A DNA stretch of 64,000 bases from Bacillota bacterium (GTDB taxonomy: Bacteria > Bacillota > Clostridia > Christensenellales > SZUA-584), in contig JAEZKQ010000026.1 in the NCBI GenBank assembly GCA_023436115.1, forward strand, positions 248,001 through 312,000, written 5' to 3'. Below the pieces are notes generated by a model that had not been told where the DNA came from, ran no database searches, and saw only the letters and a list, made by a program, of their open reading frames with translations. The position numbers and the translations under genes are program-made. Every line of letters begins with the position of its first letter. Position 1 is the first letter of the stretch. Of the stretch, positions 51,648 through 59,935 are shown piece by piece.

Positions 51648-52433
51648 ATGCTCATTGAACGTATTCCGGAGATTATCGCTCAGAATAAAACAGTTGCATT
51701 GGTCACAGTAACGTCTGCCAAGGGTTCAACTCCCGCCGAGGTCGGCAAAGAAATGCTGGTGGATGCCTCCGGCAACATCGGCGGCACGATCGGCGGCGGC
51801 AATCTGGAGTATGTGTCCATAAAAAAGGCTCAAGAATGCCTCGAGCGCAACATGAGTATTTCCATTCACTTCGATTTAAAAAAAGATCTTGGCATGGAAT
51901 GCGGCGGAGAGGCGGATATATTTATCAAGGTCTACAGTCCTGCCATTCAACTCGTTATTGTGGGCGCGGGCCATATCGGACAAGAATTATATAAATTTGC
52001 TGAAATATTGGGCTATGACGTTATTGTAGTTGATGACCGCGAAGATGTCGCCACGCCCGATTATTATCCGAACGCCAAAAGCATATTTGTAGGAGATATC
52101 GGTGCAGAATGCGAAAAGCTGTCCATATCGCCGTCCACAACCTATGTTGTCATTGCCACACGCGGGCACAAGTGCGATGAAGCGGCGCTCTACCACATGA
52201 TACAAAAGGATCCGAAGTATTTAGGTGTCATCGGCAGCCGCAACAAGGTGTCTGTGATGATGTCGTCTCTGAAAGAGAAAGGTATTCCGCAGGAAAAGCT
52301 GGACGCGGTCTATACACCTATCGGTATCGCGCTGGGCGGCGGTCAGCCCGCCGAGATCGCCGTCTCCATCATCAGCGAGATATTGCTCGTTAAGAACGGC
52401 GGCCGCCTTGCGCACATGAAATCGCCCGAGTAA
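51648..52433 (+). CDS. XdhC/CoxI-family molybdenum hydroxylase maturation protein
   Basis: A 261-residue protein. The N-terminal XdhC_CoxI part has LVTVTSAKGSTPAEVGKEML and GTIGGGNLEYVSIKKAQE. The middle has ECGGEADIFIKVY with the conserved CGG. The C-terminal Rossmann part has LVIVGAGHIGQELYKFAEIL and GVIGSRNKVSVM, ending GIALGGGQPAEIAVSIISEI. The family brings mature (sulfurated) cofactor to xanthine dehydrogenases; here perhaps the selenium-containing form. Unrelated to the Fe-S subunit called xdhC at 13569-14066. Confidence 0.92.
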   Translation: MLIERIPEIIAQNKTVALVTVTSAKGSTPAEVGKEMLVDASGNIGGTIGGGNLEYVSIKKAQECLERNMSISIHFDLKKDLGMECGGEADIFIKVYSPAIQLVIVGAGHIGQELYKFAEILGYDVIVVDDREDVATPDYYPNAKSIFVGDIGAECEKLSISPSTTYVVIATRGHKCDEAALYHMIQKDPKYLGVIGSRNKVSVMMSSLKEKGIPQEKLDAVYTPIGIALGGGQPAEIAVSIISEILLVKNGGRLAHMKSPE

Positions 52434-52681
52434 GCGCTATACATATAATATTCAACTCTGCAATTTAAGCGCCATTCCTTACGGCTCACGCAATATAGTA
52501 CAAGCTCCCTTAATCCGCTGTTTTGTCTGTATTGGGGAGTTCTATTTCCCATGATTTCTCATCAGATTTTAAGGCATTAAAGAAAGATCTCGTTGACTGA
52601 CTTTCATGAATTTGACATTTGCTTTGCAGCATCATATAATAACTATCCTTCACATTAAATATAAAAAAGGGATATCATAAC

Positions 52682-53134
52682 ATGATTCGTTTTGTAACTA
52701 ATAAGGACATCGATCAGTGGTTGGAACTGGCTAAAGAAGTTGAAGCCTTATTCGGTGATATGGCAGGCATACCTGAATTCAGAGACGCAATATCAGAATG
52801 TATAAACGCTTCGTCAGCATTATGCGCAACACATACCGATAATGAGGTGGCCGGTATTATCGCACTAAGCAAAGAAAAAAACGAAATTGAATGGCTTGCG
52901 GTTAAAAACAAGTATCGCGGCAGAGGTTATGGCAATGCGTTATTAGACGCAGCCATCAAGCATTTAGACAGTACAAAACCGATATATGTTCAGACTTTTT
53001 CTTCCCATGTTGAATCCGGCAAGCCCGCCCGGCAATTATATCTGCATTTTGGATTTAAAGATTATAAGGACGGCGGGAAAAACCCGGCCGATATCGACAC
53101 GACAATCATGGTGCTGGATAAAACAGAAAAGTAG
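52682..53134 (+). CDS. GNAT-family N-acetyltransferase
   Basis: A 150-residue protein. The acetyl-CoA site is visible in IEWLAVKNKYRGRGYGNALLDAAIKHL (R/Q-x-x-G-x-G/A), and FSSHVESGKPARQLYLHFGFKD is the usual end of the fold. AAAGGGATATCATA precedes the start. The substrate is unknown. It stands alone between the purine cluster and a convergent chemotaxis receptor gene. Confidence 0.88.
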   Translation: MIRFVTNKDIDQWLELAKEVEALFGDMAGIPEFRDAISECINASSALCATHTDNEVAGIIALSKEKNEIEWLAVKNKYRGRGYGNALLDAAIKHLDSTKPIYVQTFSSHVESGKPARQLYLHFGFKDYKDGGKNPADIDTTIMVLDKTEK

Positions 53135-53156
53135 GATTTGCGATTACTAAAACAAT

Positions 53157-53188
53157 CAAAAAACGAGGCGGTTGCATACCCGCCTCGT
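53157..53188 (-). terminator. Intrinsic terminator of the chemotaxis receptor gene
   Basis: On the minus strand ACGAGGCGG, loop GTATGCAA, CCGCCTCGT and TTTTTTG. It can also serve the acetyltransferase gene on the other strand, where the T-run is weak. Confidence 0.85.
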
Positions 53189-53211
53189 TATGTAGTCTTA
53201 AGAGCCACCCC

Positions 53212-55122
53212 TTACAGAATGCTGTTAAATATGCTCATATTCTGCTGGTTAACTTCATAGGTACCTGTGTCGATATATTTTTTCACCGGTTTATTGTTAA
53301 AATTCTTATCGATAAAACTGATTGACATGCTGCCCCAGGAATACGCGCGCTGACCGATGGCATAATGAATGAGTCCCTCGCGCATTGCTTTTTGAATTTC
53401 TTTGGTGAAGTCAACTGTAATAACCTGTATATGGGGATTATACTTTCTTGAATACTCCGCAAAAGCGACACTCCATTCGCAATTTGTCAGAAAAATAAAG
53501 CGGGCATTGGGGTATTTTCGCAGTATGGTATCGAATGTATTTTTTTCGTCTCCGATCGGTTTGCTGTGTACCGGCGTCTCAAAAACATCTATTTTCGAGT
53601 TCTTCCTTATTTCCTCTATAAAGCCTGTCTTGCGGTTTTCAATGGCCGTGATATGCATATCTGCCCAAGTGTTCACGATCACTTCTCCCTGGTTCCCCAT
53701 AGCACCCATCACCACGCGTGCAGCGGCTGCCCCCGCTGATATTCCGTCCGTCTGAATCAACGATATATAATCGACATTATTAAGCTTTGAATTAATAAAT
53801 ACAATTTTTATGCCCAGACTCGTCATCTGCTTGAGCTTTTGAAGCATAAGATCATCATCGACCGGGCTTATCACCAAGCCGTCCATTTTTTTCTCTATGA
53901 TCTCATCCAAAAAACCGACCATCTCTTTAACTCTTTCAAGGCCGCCGGACTTAGGCGCGTAAAAATTAACCTCATAATTATATGTCTCTGCCGCCTTGAT
54001 AGCATCTTTCACGGTCGGGTCCCAGAATGGATTGTCTGTATCAAACATCATTGCGATTTTCTTTTTGGGTGCAGAAATTTTTTGCACTTTGATATTTTGG
54101 TTGTGTTTGTTCATTTTTGACACATCGGCAGATAAATCTTCCTCCAGCTTGTCAAGCAAAGCGATCGAGTTATTTTGGTTATATGTGAGGCTGGAAATCT
54201 CATGCGCCGTTGCGGATACTTCCCGAACCGATGAGAAGATACGTGATATTGCATTGACAAGTATATCTTCGTCGCCTTTAATTTCTTCAATAGCTGAATT
54301 AAAGTTCATCTGTTCGCTGATATATGTATTGATAAATTCGGTGTTCTTCTCAAATGCACTGCTGACCTCGCTCACGGATTCTCTTTGCGCCGCAAATATG
54401 CCTTTTGATTTAAGCGCAACCTTTTCCAGCAAGCTGATCTCGTCTGTAACGCTCGCAATGGTATCGCTGATATTCGCGCTGGCTATTGTGCTTTCTCTCG
54501 AAAGGCGCTGAATCTCTTCCGCAACGACCGCAAAACCTTTTCCGGCGGCCCCCGCGCGCACCGCTTCAACTTTAGCGTTAAGCCCCAGCAGATTCGTTTC
54601 ACTGGACACCCGGTTAATCAGCTTGGTGATTTCCCCTATTTTCTGTGTCTTATTGATTAGATTCTTGACAACTTCGAATATGTCCTGAACCGCTTCGTCA
54701 TTCTTTCCCTGGTTCAAAACAAGCTGGTCCACAGATTCGCGTACGCTTTGGTTGTTTTTCTCCATATCGTAAGCCAATGATATGATACTGCGGGACTTGT
54801 CATAAATGCCGTTGATTTTATCCGTAAATTCCTCAACAAGGCTTATACACTTTTGTATGTCCAGTGTCTGCTTTTCTGACCCCTTTTTGAGAAAAACGGC
54901 GACCTGCTCAATTTGGTCGGACTCATTCTTAAAATCCTGCACCACAGTATTGAGCTGATTTGATATTCGCGATATATTTTCAGAATACAGGAAAAACCTT
55001 TTGAAATAATCCTGCAACTGTTTGTAAATCGTCTCTTCTATTGAGCTTTCATTCGTGATTTGACCGGTGTCCGCTTCCAGATCCCAATTTGCTAGTTTGT
55101 TAAGAATGTCTCCATTTATCAT
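53212..55122 (-). CDS. Cytoplasmic chemotaxis receptor fused to a periplasmic-binding-protein-like domain
   Basis: A 636-residue protein with no signal peptide and no membrane segment. Residues 1-350 are a long coiled coil with the receptor signalling tip (INRVSSETNLLGLNAKVEAV, AGKGFAVVAEEIQRLSRES). Residues 350-636 are a type I sugar-binding fold (KKIAMMFDTDNPFWDPTVKD, DGLVISPVDDDLMLQKLKQM, GEVIVNTWADMHI, VITVDFTKEIQKAMREGLIH). The binding domain, normally exported, would here sit in the cytoplasm and sense an internal sugar or purine nucleoside. AAAAGGAGAT precedes the start. Confidence 0.88.
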   Translation of the reverse strand: MINGDILNKLANWDLEADTGQITNESSIEETIYKQLQDYFKRFFLYSENISRISNQLNTVVQDFKNESDQIEQVAVFLKKGSEKQTLDIQKCISLVEEFTDKINGIYDKSRSIISLAYDMEKNNQSVRESVDQLVLNQGKNDEAVQDIFEVVKNLINKTQKIGEITKLINRVSSETNLLGLNAKVEAVRAGAAGKGFAVVAEEIQRLSRESTIASANISDTIASVTDEISLLEKVALKSKGIFAAQRESVSEVSSAFEKNTEFINTYISEQMNFNSAIEEIKGDEDILVNAISRIFSSVREVSATAHEISSLTYNQNNSIALLDKLEEDLSADVSKMNKHNQNIKVQKISAPKKKIAMMFDTDNPFWDPTVKDAIKAAETYNYEVNFYAPKSGGLERVKEMVGFLDEIIEKKMDGLVISPVDDDLMLQKLKQMTSLGIKIVFINSKLNNVDYISLIQTDGISAGAAAARVVMGAMGNQGEVIVNTWADMHITAIENRKTGFIEEIRKNSKIDVFETPVHSKPIGDEKNTFDTILRKYPNARFIFLTNCEWSVAFAEYSRKYNPHIQVITVDFTKEIQKAMREGLIHYAIGQRAYSWGSMSISFIDKNFNNKPVKKYIDTGTYEVNQQNMSIFNSIL

Positions 55123-55388
55123 TTCACAAGATCTCCTTTTTAGGCGATTAGATTTTTAGGTGAACGATAAAGCCAGCCATAGATGAATAAAAAAGAAAAG
55201 CTGAAAGAGAAATTATGTACTAAACATTTTTATTTTATATATAATCTATAAATATGGAATGAAACAAAACGTTGGGCTTTTTACCTGCAAAAACACTGTT
55301 AATTAATAAATAATGCAATTTTGGCTGTAAATGTGATGAGAGATATGAGAGTTCCTTTAATCTTTTGTCTGGTCTTTCGTGAAAAATA
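55123..55388. other. Gene-free stretch before the receptor gene
   Basis: About 265 bases without a gene. On the minus strand TTGTTT and TATATA with an 18-base spacer (about 55240-55270) make a weak sigma-A promoter for the receptor. No clear sigma-D (motility) promoter was seen. Confidence 0.35.
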
Positions 55389-55427
55389 ACTTCGGTGCCA
55401 CCGGATAAACCCCAATGACACCGAAGT
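55389..55427 (-). terminator. Intrinsic terminator of the oad operon
   Basis: ACTTCGGTG and CACCGAAGT (nine pairs) enclose a 21-base loop, followed on the minus strand by TATTTTTC, eight bases after the oadB stop. Confidence 0.8.
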
Positions 55428-55435
55428 AATACGCT

Positions 55436-56581
55436 TTAGCCAAACAGCGCGAGAAGCACACCTGCGGCAACCGCTGATCCGATAACACCGGCCACGTTGG
55501 GTCCCATCGCATGCATAAGAAGGTAATTGTCAGGTCTGGCTTTTTGTCCTACCACCTGCGATACTCTCGCTGCCATAGGCACAGCGGAAACACCCGCCGA
55601 GCCGATAAGAGGATTGATCTTGCCACCCGACAGCAAATACATCAGTTTTCCGATGAGCAAGCCGCCGATCGTGCTGAATACGAACGCGAATAATCCAAGT
55701 CCGATAATCATCAGCGTTTCCGGCCTTAAGAAGTTTTCAGCCGCGGCTGTCGCGCCAACTGTCACGCCCAAAAAGATGGTAACAATATTGATCAGCGCAT
55801 TCTGAGCCGTGTTGGAAAGCCTTTCGACAACGCCGGATTCTTTGAAGAGATTACCCAGCATCAGCATACCGATCAAAGGCGCAACAGAAGGAAGCAGGAG
55901 TATGCAAAGTACTGATACAACGATCGGGAAAATGATCTTCTCGGTTTTGCTCACTTCGCGAAGCTGTACCATTTTGACTTCTCTTTCCTTCTTTGTCGTC
56001 AGCGCACGCATAAAAGGCGGCTGAATAATCGGTATCAGCGCCATATACGAATAGGCTGCAATGGCGATTGCCGGAAGAAGTTCCGGAGCCAGCCTGGTGG
56101 TTAGATAAATGGCTGTCGGGCCGTCCGCACCGCCGATAATGCCAATGGAAGCCGCTTCATTCGGACTAAAGCCCAATGCGATCGCCAATGAGAAAGCGAC
56201 ATAAATACCGAATTGAGCGGCAGCACCCATAATCAAACTGGACGGACGGGCAATCAACGGGCCAAAATCCGTCATGGCCCCGATGCCAAGGAATATGAGC
56301 GACGGATAGATGCCTTTTTTAACGCCCAGATACAGGTAGTAGAGCAAGCCGCCCGGTTCTGTCGAACCCTCAACAGGCGCGGCCATAAGGCCGGTCAGCG
56401 GGAGATTGGCCAGCAAAATACCAAAAGAGATGGGCAGAAGCAGTAATGGTTCGTATTTTTTAACAATGGCCAGATATATAAGCACGCATGCAATCAATAG
56501 CATAACGGCTTGCTGCCAGGTCAATGTCGCAAATCCGGAGTCTGTCCAGATCTTTTGCAGAGTCTCTATAAAAGATGACAT
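55436..56581 (-). CDS. oadB: Sodium-translocating decarboxylase, beta subunit
   Basis: A 381-residue membrane protein of the OadB/GcdB/MmdB family with nine or more helices. It contains the conserved SIGIIGGADGPTAIYL loop, with the Asp thought to bind sodium, plus LLPISFGILLANLP and GVSAVPMAARVSQVVG. It couples decarboxylation of carboxybiotin to sodium export. Last gene of oadA-oadG-carrier-oadB. Confidence 0.94.
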   Translation of the reverse strand: MSSFIETLQKIWTDSGFATLTWQQAVMLLIACVLIYLAIVKKYEPLLLLPISFGILLANLPLTGLMAAPVEGSTEPGGLLYYLYLGVKKGIYPSLIFLGIGAMTDFGPLIARPSSLIMGAAAQFGIYVAFSLAIALGFSPNEAASIGIIGGADGPTAIYLTTRLAPELLPAIAIAAYSYMALIPIIQPPFMRALTTKKEREVKMVQLREVSKTEKIIFPIVVSVLCILLLPSVAPLIGMLMLGNLFKESGVVERLSNTAQNALINIVTIFLGVTVGATAAAENFLRPETLMIIGLGLFAFVFSTIGGLLIGKLMYLLSGGKINPLIGSAGVSAVPMAARVSQVVGQKARPDNYLLMHAMGPNVAGVIGSAVAAGVLLALFG

Positions 56582-56595
56582 GATGCTAACCTCCG

Positions 56596-57009
56596 TTATT
56601 GCATAACCGCAAGAACATCACCGGTATTGACCGAAGATCCTGTTGCGGCAGTTATCTGTACGATCACACCATCCTTTGGCGCAATCACCTCATTCTCCAT
56701 TTTCATTGCTTCCAGAATCAAAATCGTTTCACCTTTTTTGACCTGATCTCCGCTGCTCTTTTTGATTTGCAGAATCACGCCGGGCATAGGTGCTGTAATT
56801 TTCTCTCCGTCAGCTGTTGGTACAACGGCAGCGGCGGGCGCGGCGGGCGCTTGCACTGCCGGCTGAGCAGCCGCAGCCTGTTGAACAGCCGCAGCCTGTT
56901 GAGCAACGACAGGAACAGCAGCCGTTTCATTCGTTTTTACAAGCCTGGCCTCGCCCTGCTCCACTTCAACTTCATAATTATTGTTATTGATTGTGACAAT
57001 ATATTTCAT
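56596..57009 (-). CDS. Biotin carrier subunit of sodium-translocating decarboxylase
   Basis: A 137-residue protein: an N-terminal beta stretch, an Ala/Pro/Gln-rich flexible linker (about residues 35-68) and a biotinyl domain with the biotin Lys in ILILEAMKMENEV. It carries CO2 from the carboxyltransferase (OadA) to the beta subunit. In other species this domain is fused to OadA; here it is a separate gene. Confidence 0.93.
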   Translation of the reverse strand: MKYIVTINNNNYEVEVEQGEARLVKTNETAAVPVVAQQAAAVQQAAAAQPAVQAPAAPAAAVVPTADGEKITAPMPGVILQIKKSSGDQVKKGETILILEAMKMENEVIAPKDGVIVQITAATGSSVNTGDVLAVMQ

Positions 57010-57021
57010 TTTGTTAACCTC

Positions 57022-57345
57022 CTATTTCATCAACCGAATCGATTTAAAATGCAGCTGCGACAATGGGATCTTAGACTCATCGCTCACAATCGCCATAATC
57101 AGCGCGGCCGTTTTCTCATCCACATCAAACAACTTCAGTTCACCGTCAGCATATGAGGCCTCCTGCCCCGCAGGCGTTGCTATAACCTTCGTCTCTTGCT
57201 GCGCGGCTTGCGTGTTATGGCTCTTCTTTGTTAATCCGCTGACTACTTTCGAGATGAGTTTAACCACCAAACTGAGTGCTATCAGCACAAGAAATACAAT
57301 GGAAAGACCGAAAATATCAACGGTCAAGCTATCTAAAACAGACAT
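57022..57345 (-). CDS. oadG: Sodium-translocating decarboxylase, gamma subunit
   Basis: A 107-residue protein with one N-terminal membrane helix (IFGLSIVFLVLIALSLVVKLI) and a soluble C-terminal part resembling the OadG_beta type (LIMAIVSDESKIPLSQLHFK). It anchors the complex. It lies between oadA and the carrier gene with short gaps. Confidence 0.85.
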   Translation of the reverse strand: MSVLDSLTVDIFGLSIVFLVLIALSLVVKLISKVVSGLTKKSHNTQAAQQETKVIATPAGQEASYADGELKLFDVDEKTAALIMAIVSDESKIPLSQLHFKSIRLMK

Positions 57346-57356
57346 AAGTCTCTCCT

Positions 57357-58733
57357 TTACTTCTTAATGATCGAGTAAGACACTTTCACTGCCGCTTGAT
57401 CTTCACGATCTTTGAAGAACTTTTCTGCAATTTGCGGGAAAGCGATATATGAAAGTACGTCTTCATCGTTCTTTGCCATGCTTCCAAGCTCATTTTTTGT
57501 CTGCTCAAAGATGGGTGCCAGCGTGTCCGCAAACCGGCCCTCAATGGGCTTTTCGTCTCCTAAAATCTTGTGAATCAGTGTCTTATCAACTTCTCCGGGT
57601 GCTTTTCCATACTCGCCTCTGATATAGGACTTAACCTCTTTTGAAACAGATTTGTATCTTTCACCCTGAAGCACATTTGTTGCGGCCTGTACACCAACCA
57701 TCTGGCTCATGGGTGTTACAAGCGGCGGATATCCCAAGTCTTTACGAACATTCGGAATTTCCTGCAGGACTTCTTCCAGACGGTCCAAGGAATTTTGGGC
57801 TTTGAGCTGAGCCAGCAGGTTGGACAGCATACCGCCCGGCACCTGATACACCAAAGCGTCTGTTTCTGTTCCCATAACAAAGGAATCCATCAAACCGGAA
57901 GATATATATTTTTGTTTTATAGGTTTAAAGAAATCGTTAATCTGCTTTAATACCTTTTCATCAACACCTGTCTGATGGCCTACTTGTTTCAACGCATAAT
58001 CCATCGTTTCCGTAGAAGGCTGCGAAGTTCCGCCCGAGAACGAGGAGATGGCACAGTCGATCCCCTGGCATCCGGCTTCGATAGCTTTCATATAGGTCAT
58101 TGGGCCAAGTCCAGTCGTCGAATGGGTATGTAAAAACACCGGTATTTTAACGCTTTCCGTCAGCGCTTTCACCAGATCATAAGCCTCCTGCGGCCCCATG
58201 ATACCGGCCATATCTTTGATACATATTGAATCTGCGCCCATGCTTTCCAGCTGAGTTCCCATGGATGCATATTTTTCAATACTGTGGATCGGGCTCGTGG
58301 TATAGCTGATTGTGCCTTGAGCATGCGCTTTACGTTTTTTTGTTTCATCCATAGCGACTTCTATGTTTCTAAAGTCATTAAGCGCATCAAATATTCTGAA
58401 AATATCCATTCCGTTATCGACAGCATGTGCGACGAATTTTCGAACGACATCATCAGGGTAATGCTTATATCCGAGTATGTTCTGTCCTCTAAGCAGCATT
58501 TGAAGCTTGGTATTCTTAACTTTCGCTTTTATTTTCCGGAGCCTCTCCCATGGATCTTCATTCAGATAGCGAAGACAGGAGTCAAATGTGGCTCCGCCCC
58601 AGCACTCGAGAGAATAATACCCTGCTTTATCCATTGTTTCCAATATTCCTTCAAAATCAGAATACGGCATACGTGTTGCAATAAGAGATTGGTTCGCATC
58701 TCTCAATACAGTTTCCGTGATGTTGATTTTCAT
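57357..58733 (-). CDS. oadA: Oxaloacetate decarboxylase, carboxyltransferase subunit
   Basis: A 458-residue protein. The HMGL-like barrel begins ITETVLRDANQSLIATRM (metal Asp) and has SLECWGGATFDSCLRYLNEDPWERL, LRGQNILGYKHYPDD, DSICIKDMAGIMGPQEAYDL (catalytic Lys region) and FLHTHSTTGLGPMTYMKAIE (metal HxH). A C-terminal conserved carboxylase domain follows (about 300-450). The biotinyl domain is on a separate gene. The likely substrate is oxaloacetate, giving pyruvate; related carboxyltransferases (methylmalonyl) differ in sequence. Confidence 0.92.
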   Translation of the reverse strand: MKINITETVLRDANQSLIATRMPYSDFEGILETMDKAGYYSLECWGGATFDSCLRYLNEDPWERLRKIKAKVKNTKLQMLLRGQNILGYKHYPDDVVRKFVAHAVDNGMDIFRIFDALNDFRNIEVAMDETKKRKAHAQGTISYTTSPIHSIEKYASMGTQLESMGADSICIKDMAGIMGPQEAYDLVKALTESVKIPVFLHTHSTTGLGPMTYMKAIEAGCQGIDCAISSFSGGTSQPSTETMDYALKQVGHQTGVDEKVLKQINDFFKPIKQKYISSGLMDSFVMGTETDALVYQVPGGMLSNLLAQLKAQNSLDRLEEVLQEIPNVRKDLGYPPLVTPMSQMVGVQAATNVLQGERYKSVSKEVKSYIRGEYGKAPGEVDKTLIHKILGDEKPIEGRFADTLAPIFEQTKNELGSMAKNDEDVLSYIAFPQIAEKFFKDREDQAAVKVSYSIIKK

Positions 58734-58962
58734 GTTGTTCCCTCCCTTATGTTTTGGTATTCTTTATTCTAAACCCATGAACGAGCTATATTCCGCCCGT
58801 GTCAAAGGATTTAAAAAACCATAAAACGTATTCTGCAAGTTATACTACCGGGTTTACCGTCTATAATAAAAAAGAGCGGATACGCTAAGCTTCCCACCCT
58901 AGAAACTTCAAATCTTGAAACAATCGCTGTTTCAACCGAAACCCCGCCATGTTATTTTTTAT
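58734..58962 (-). promoter_or_regulatory. Structured leader of the oad operon
   Basis: From the promoter at 58963-58991 the leader is about 225 bases. It contains a perfect hairpin TTGAAACA/TGTTTCAA (about 58915-58935) and, further on, AGCG-TATC-CGCT followed by CTTTTTT, a weak terminator-like element. No known riboswitch was recognised; the GGGTGGGAAGC stretch resembles but does not match the T-box core. Confidence 0.4.
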
Positions 58963-58991
58963 ATTATAATACATTGTGATTTAAAAGACAA
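58963..58991 (-). promoter_or_regulatory. Promoter of the oad operon
   Basis: On the minus strand TTGTCT (58986-58991), a 17-base spacer and TATAAT (58963-58968). Confidence 0.7.
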
Positions 58992-59045
58992 TCCCCAATA
59001 TACATCTATCTCATTTTCCTTTTTTGTCTTTTACTATAAAAAAGG

Positions 59046-59074
59046 TTGACAAAAAATAACTTGCTATATATTAT
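59046..59074 (+). promoter_or_regulatory. Promoter of the padR gene group
   Basis: TTGACA (59046-59051), a 17-base spacer and TATTAT (59069-59074). Just downstream are two inverted repeats, CTATCAGATAG (59080-59090) and CTCTGTCTGGCAGAG (59122-59136). They are placed where a PadR repressor would block transcription. Confidence 0.7.
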
Positions 59075-59158
59075 TACTCTATCAGATAGAACTCTATTAG
59101 GTAGTGCACTATTTATTAGAGCTCTGTCTGGCAGAGTCAATAGAAGAAAGGTGAAGTT

Positions 59159-59494
59159 ATGATCAGCAGCGACATTATTCGTGGCCATCTTGATCCGATC
59201 ATACTGCGCTTGATACTGGAAAAAGACCGTTACGGCTACGAAATCAGCAAAGAGATCAGCGCAAGAACATCTGACCGATTCCAGATAAAAGAGGCTACGC
59301 TCTACGCCGTGTTTCAGCGTCTGGAAAAAAAAGAGCTTATCAGCTCTTATGAAGGGGATGTGTCTTTGGGCAGTAAAAGACGTTATTACAAGATCACACC
59401 TCTGGGGCGGGCATTCTTTAAGGAAGAAGTGGATGAGTGGCGCAAGACCAAGGAAATCATCGATATTTTTATGGTAATGGAGGAGCAGTTATGA
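59159..59494 (+). CDS. PadR-family transcriptional regulator
   Basis: A 111-residue protein with the PadR winged helix: HLDPIILRLILEKDRYGYEI, EATLYAVFQRLEKKELISSY and SKRRYYKITPLGRAFFKEEVDEW. AGAAAGG precedes the start. It overlaps the next gene by four bases, the usual arrangement with a HAAS-type membrane protein gene, and probably represses its own operon. Confidence 0.93.
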   Translation: MISSDIIRGHLDPIILRLILEKDRYGYEISKEISARTSDRFQIKEATLYAVFQRLEKKELISSYEGDVSLGSKRRYYKITPLGRAFFKEEVDEWRKTKEIIDIFMVMEEQL

Positions 59495-59901
59495 AAACCA
59501 TACAGGAACATGTGGATTCTCTGTTTCGGGAAATCCCCGACAGCGAACGCAAGGACACGCTTAAAAGAGAGATCGTGGCTAATTTGCAGGAAAAGGTGAC
59601 TGACCTTATGGCACAGGGCAAAGCCGAAGAAGATGCCATCAATCGGGCTATCGTTGAATTTGGAGACATCAGTGACATACGCGACGAACTGCGTGTCCAA
59701 CAACAGCTGCCGGTAAAGAGGAGCAACGCGGGGCTGCAGCTTGGTTTTTCGGTGGCGGGCAGTCTGCTTATTATCGCGCTCATGGTGTTTATCAATCTTT
59801 ACATTGCGCCGGGCTTTCTGTGGTGCATATTCCCGATTTTCGGCGTGTTGTGGTGGCCTCTGGCGATGTACTTCCGCTGGAGAAAGTATAACCAGAACTA
59901 A
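59491..59901 (+). CDS. HAAS-type N-domain plus one 2TM module membrane protein
   Basis: A 136-residue protein from the ATG at 59491, overlapping padR. The N-terminal 65 residues are a charged helical domain of the kind found after padR genes (HVDSLFREIPDSERKDTLKR, INRAIVEFGDISDIRDEL). The C-terminal part is a pair of membrane helices ending FLWCIFPIFGVLWWPLAMYF. The final module is the same as the one repeated nine times in the next protein. Function unknown; such proteins often partner PadR regulators in envelope-stress-like units. Confidence 0.82.
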   Translation: MKTIQEHVDSLFREIPDSERKDTLKREIVANLQEKVTDLMAQGKAEEDAINRAIVEFGDISDIRDELRVQQQLPVKRSNAGLQLGFSVAGSLLIIALMVFINLYIAPGFLWCIFPIFGVLWWPLAMYFRWRKYNQN

Positions 59902-59935
59902 ACCCCCAAAATTTATTATGAAATAGGTGATGAAT

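Noticed and set aside
58840..58962. T-box or other known riboswitch before oadA
   Set aside because: The GGGTGGGAAGC stretch lacks the conserved T-box sequence and no specifier region was found.
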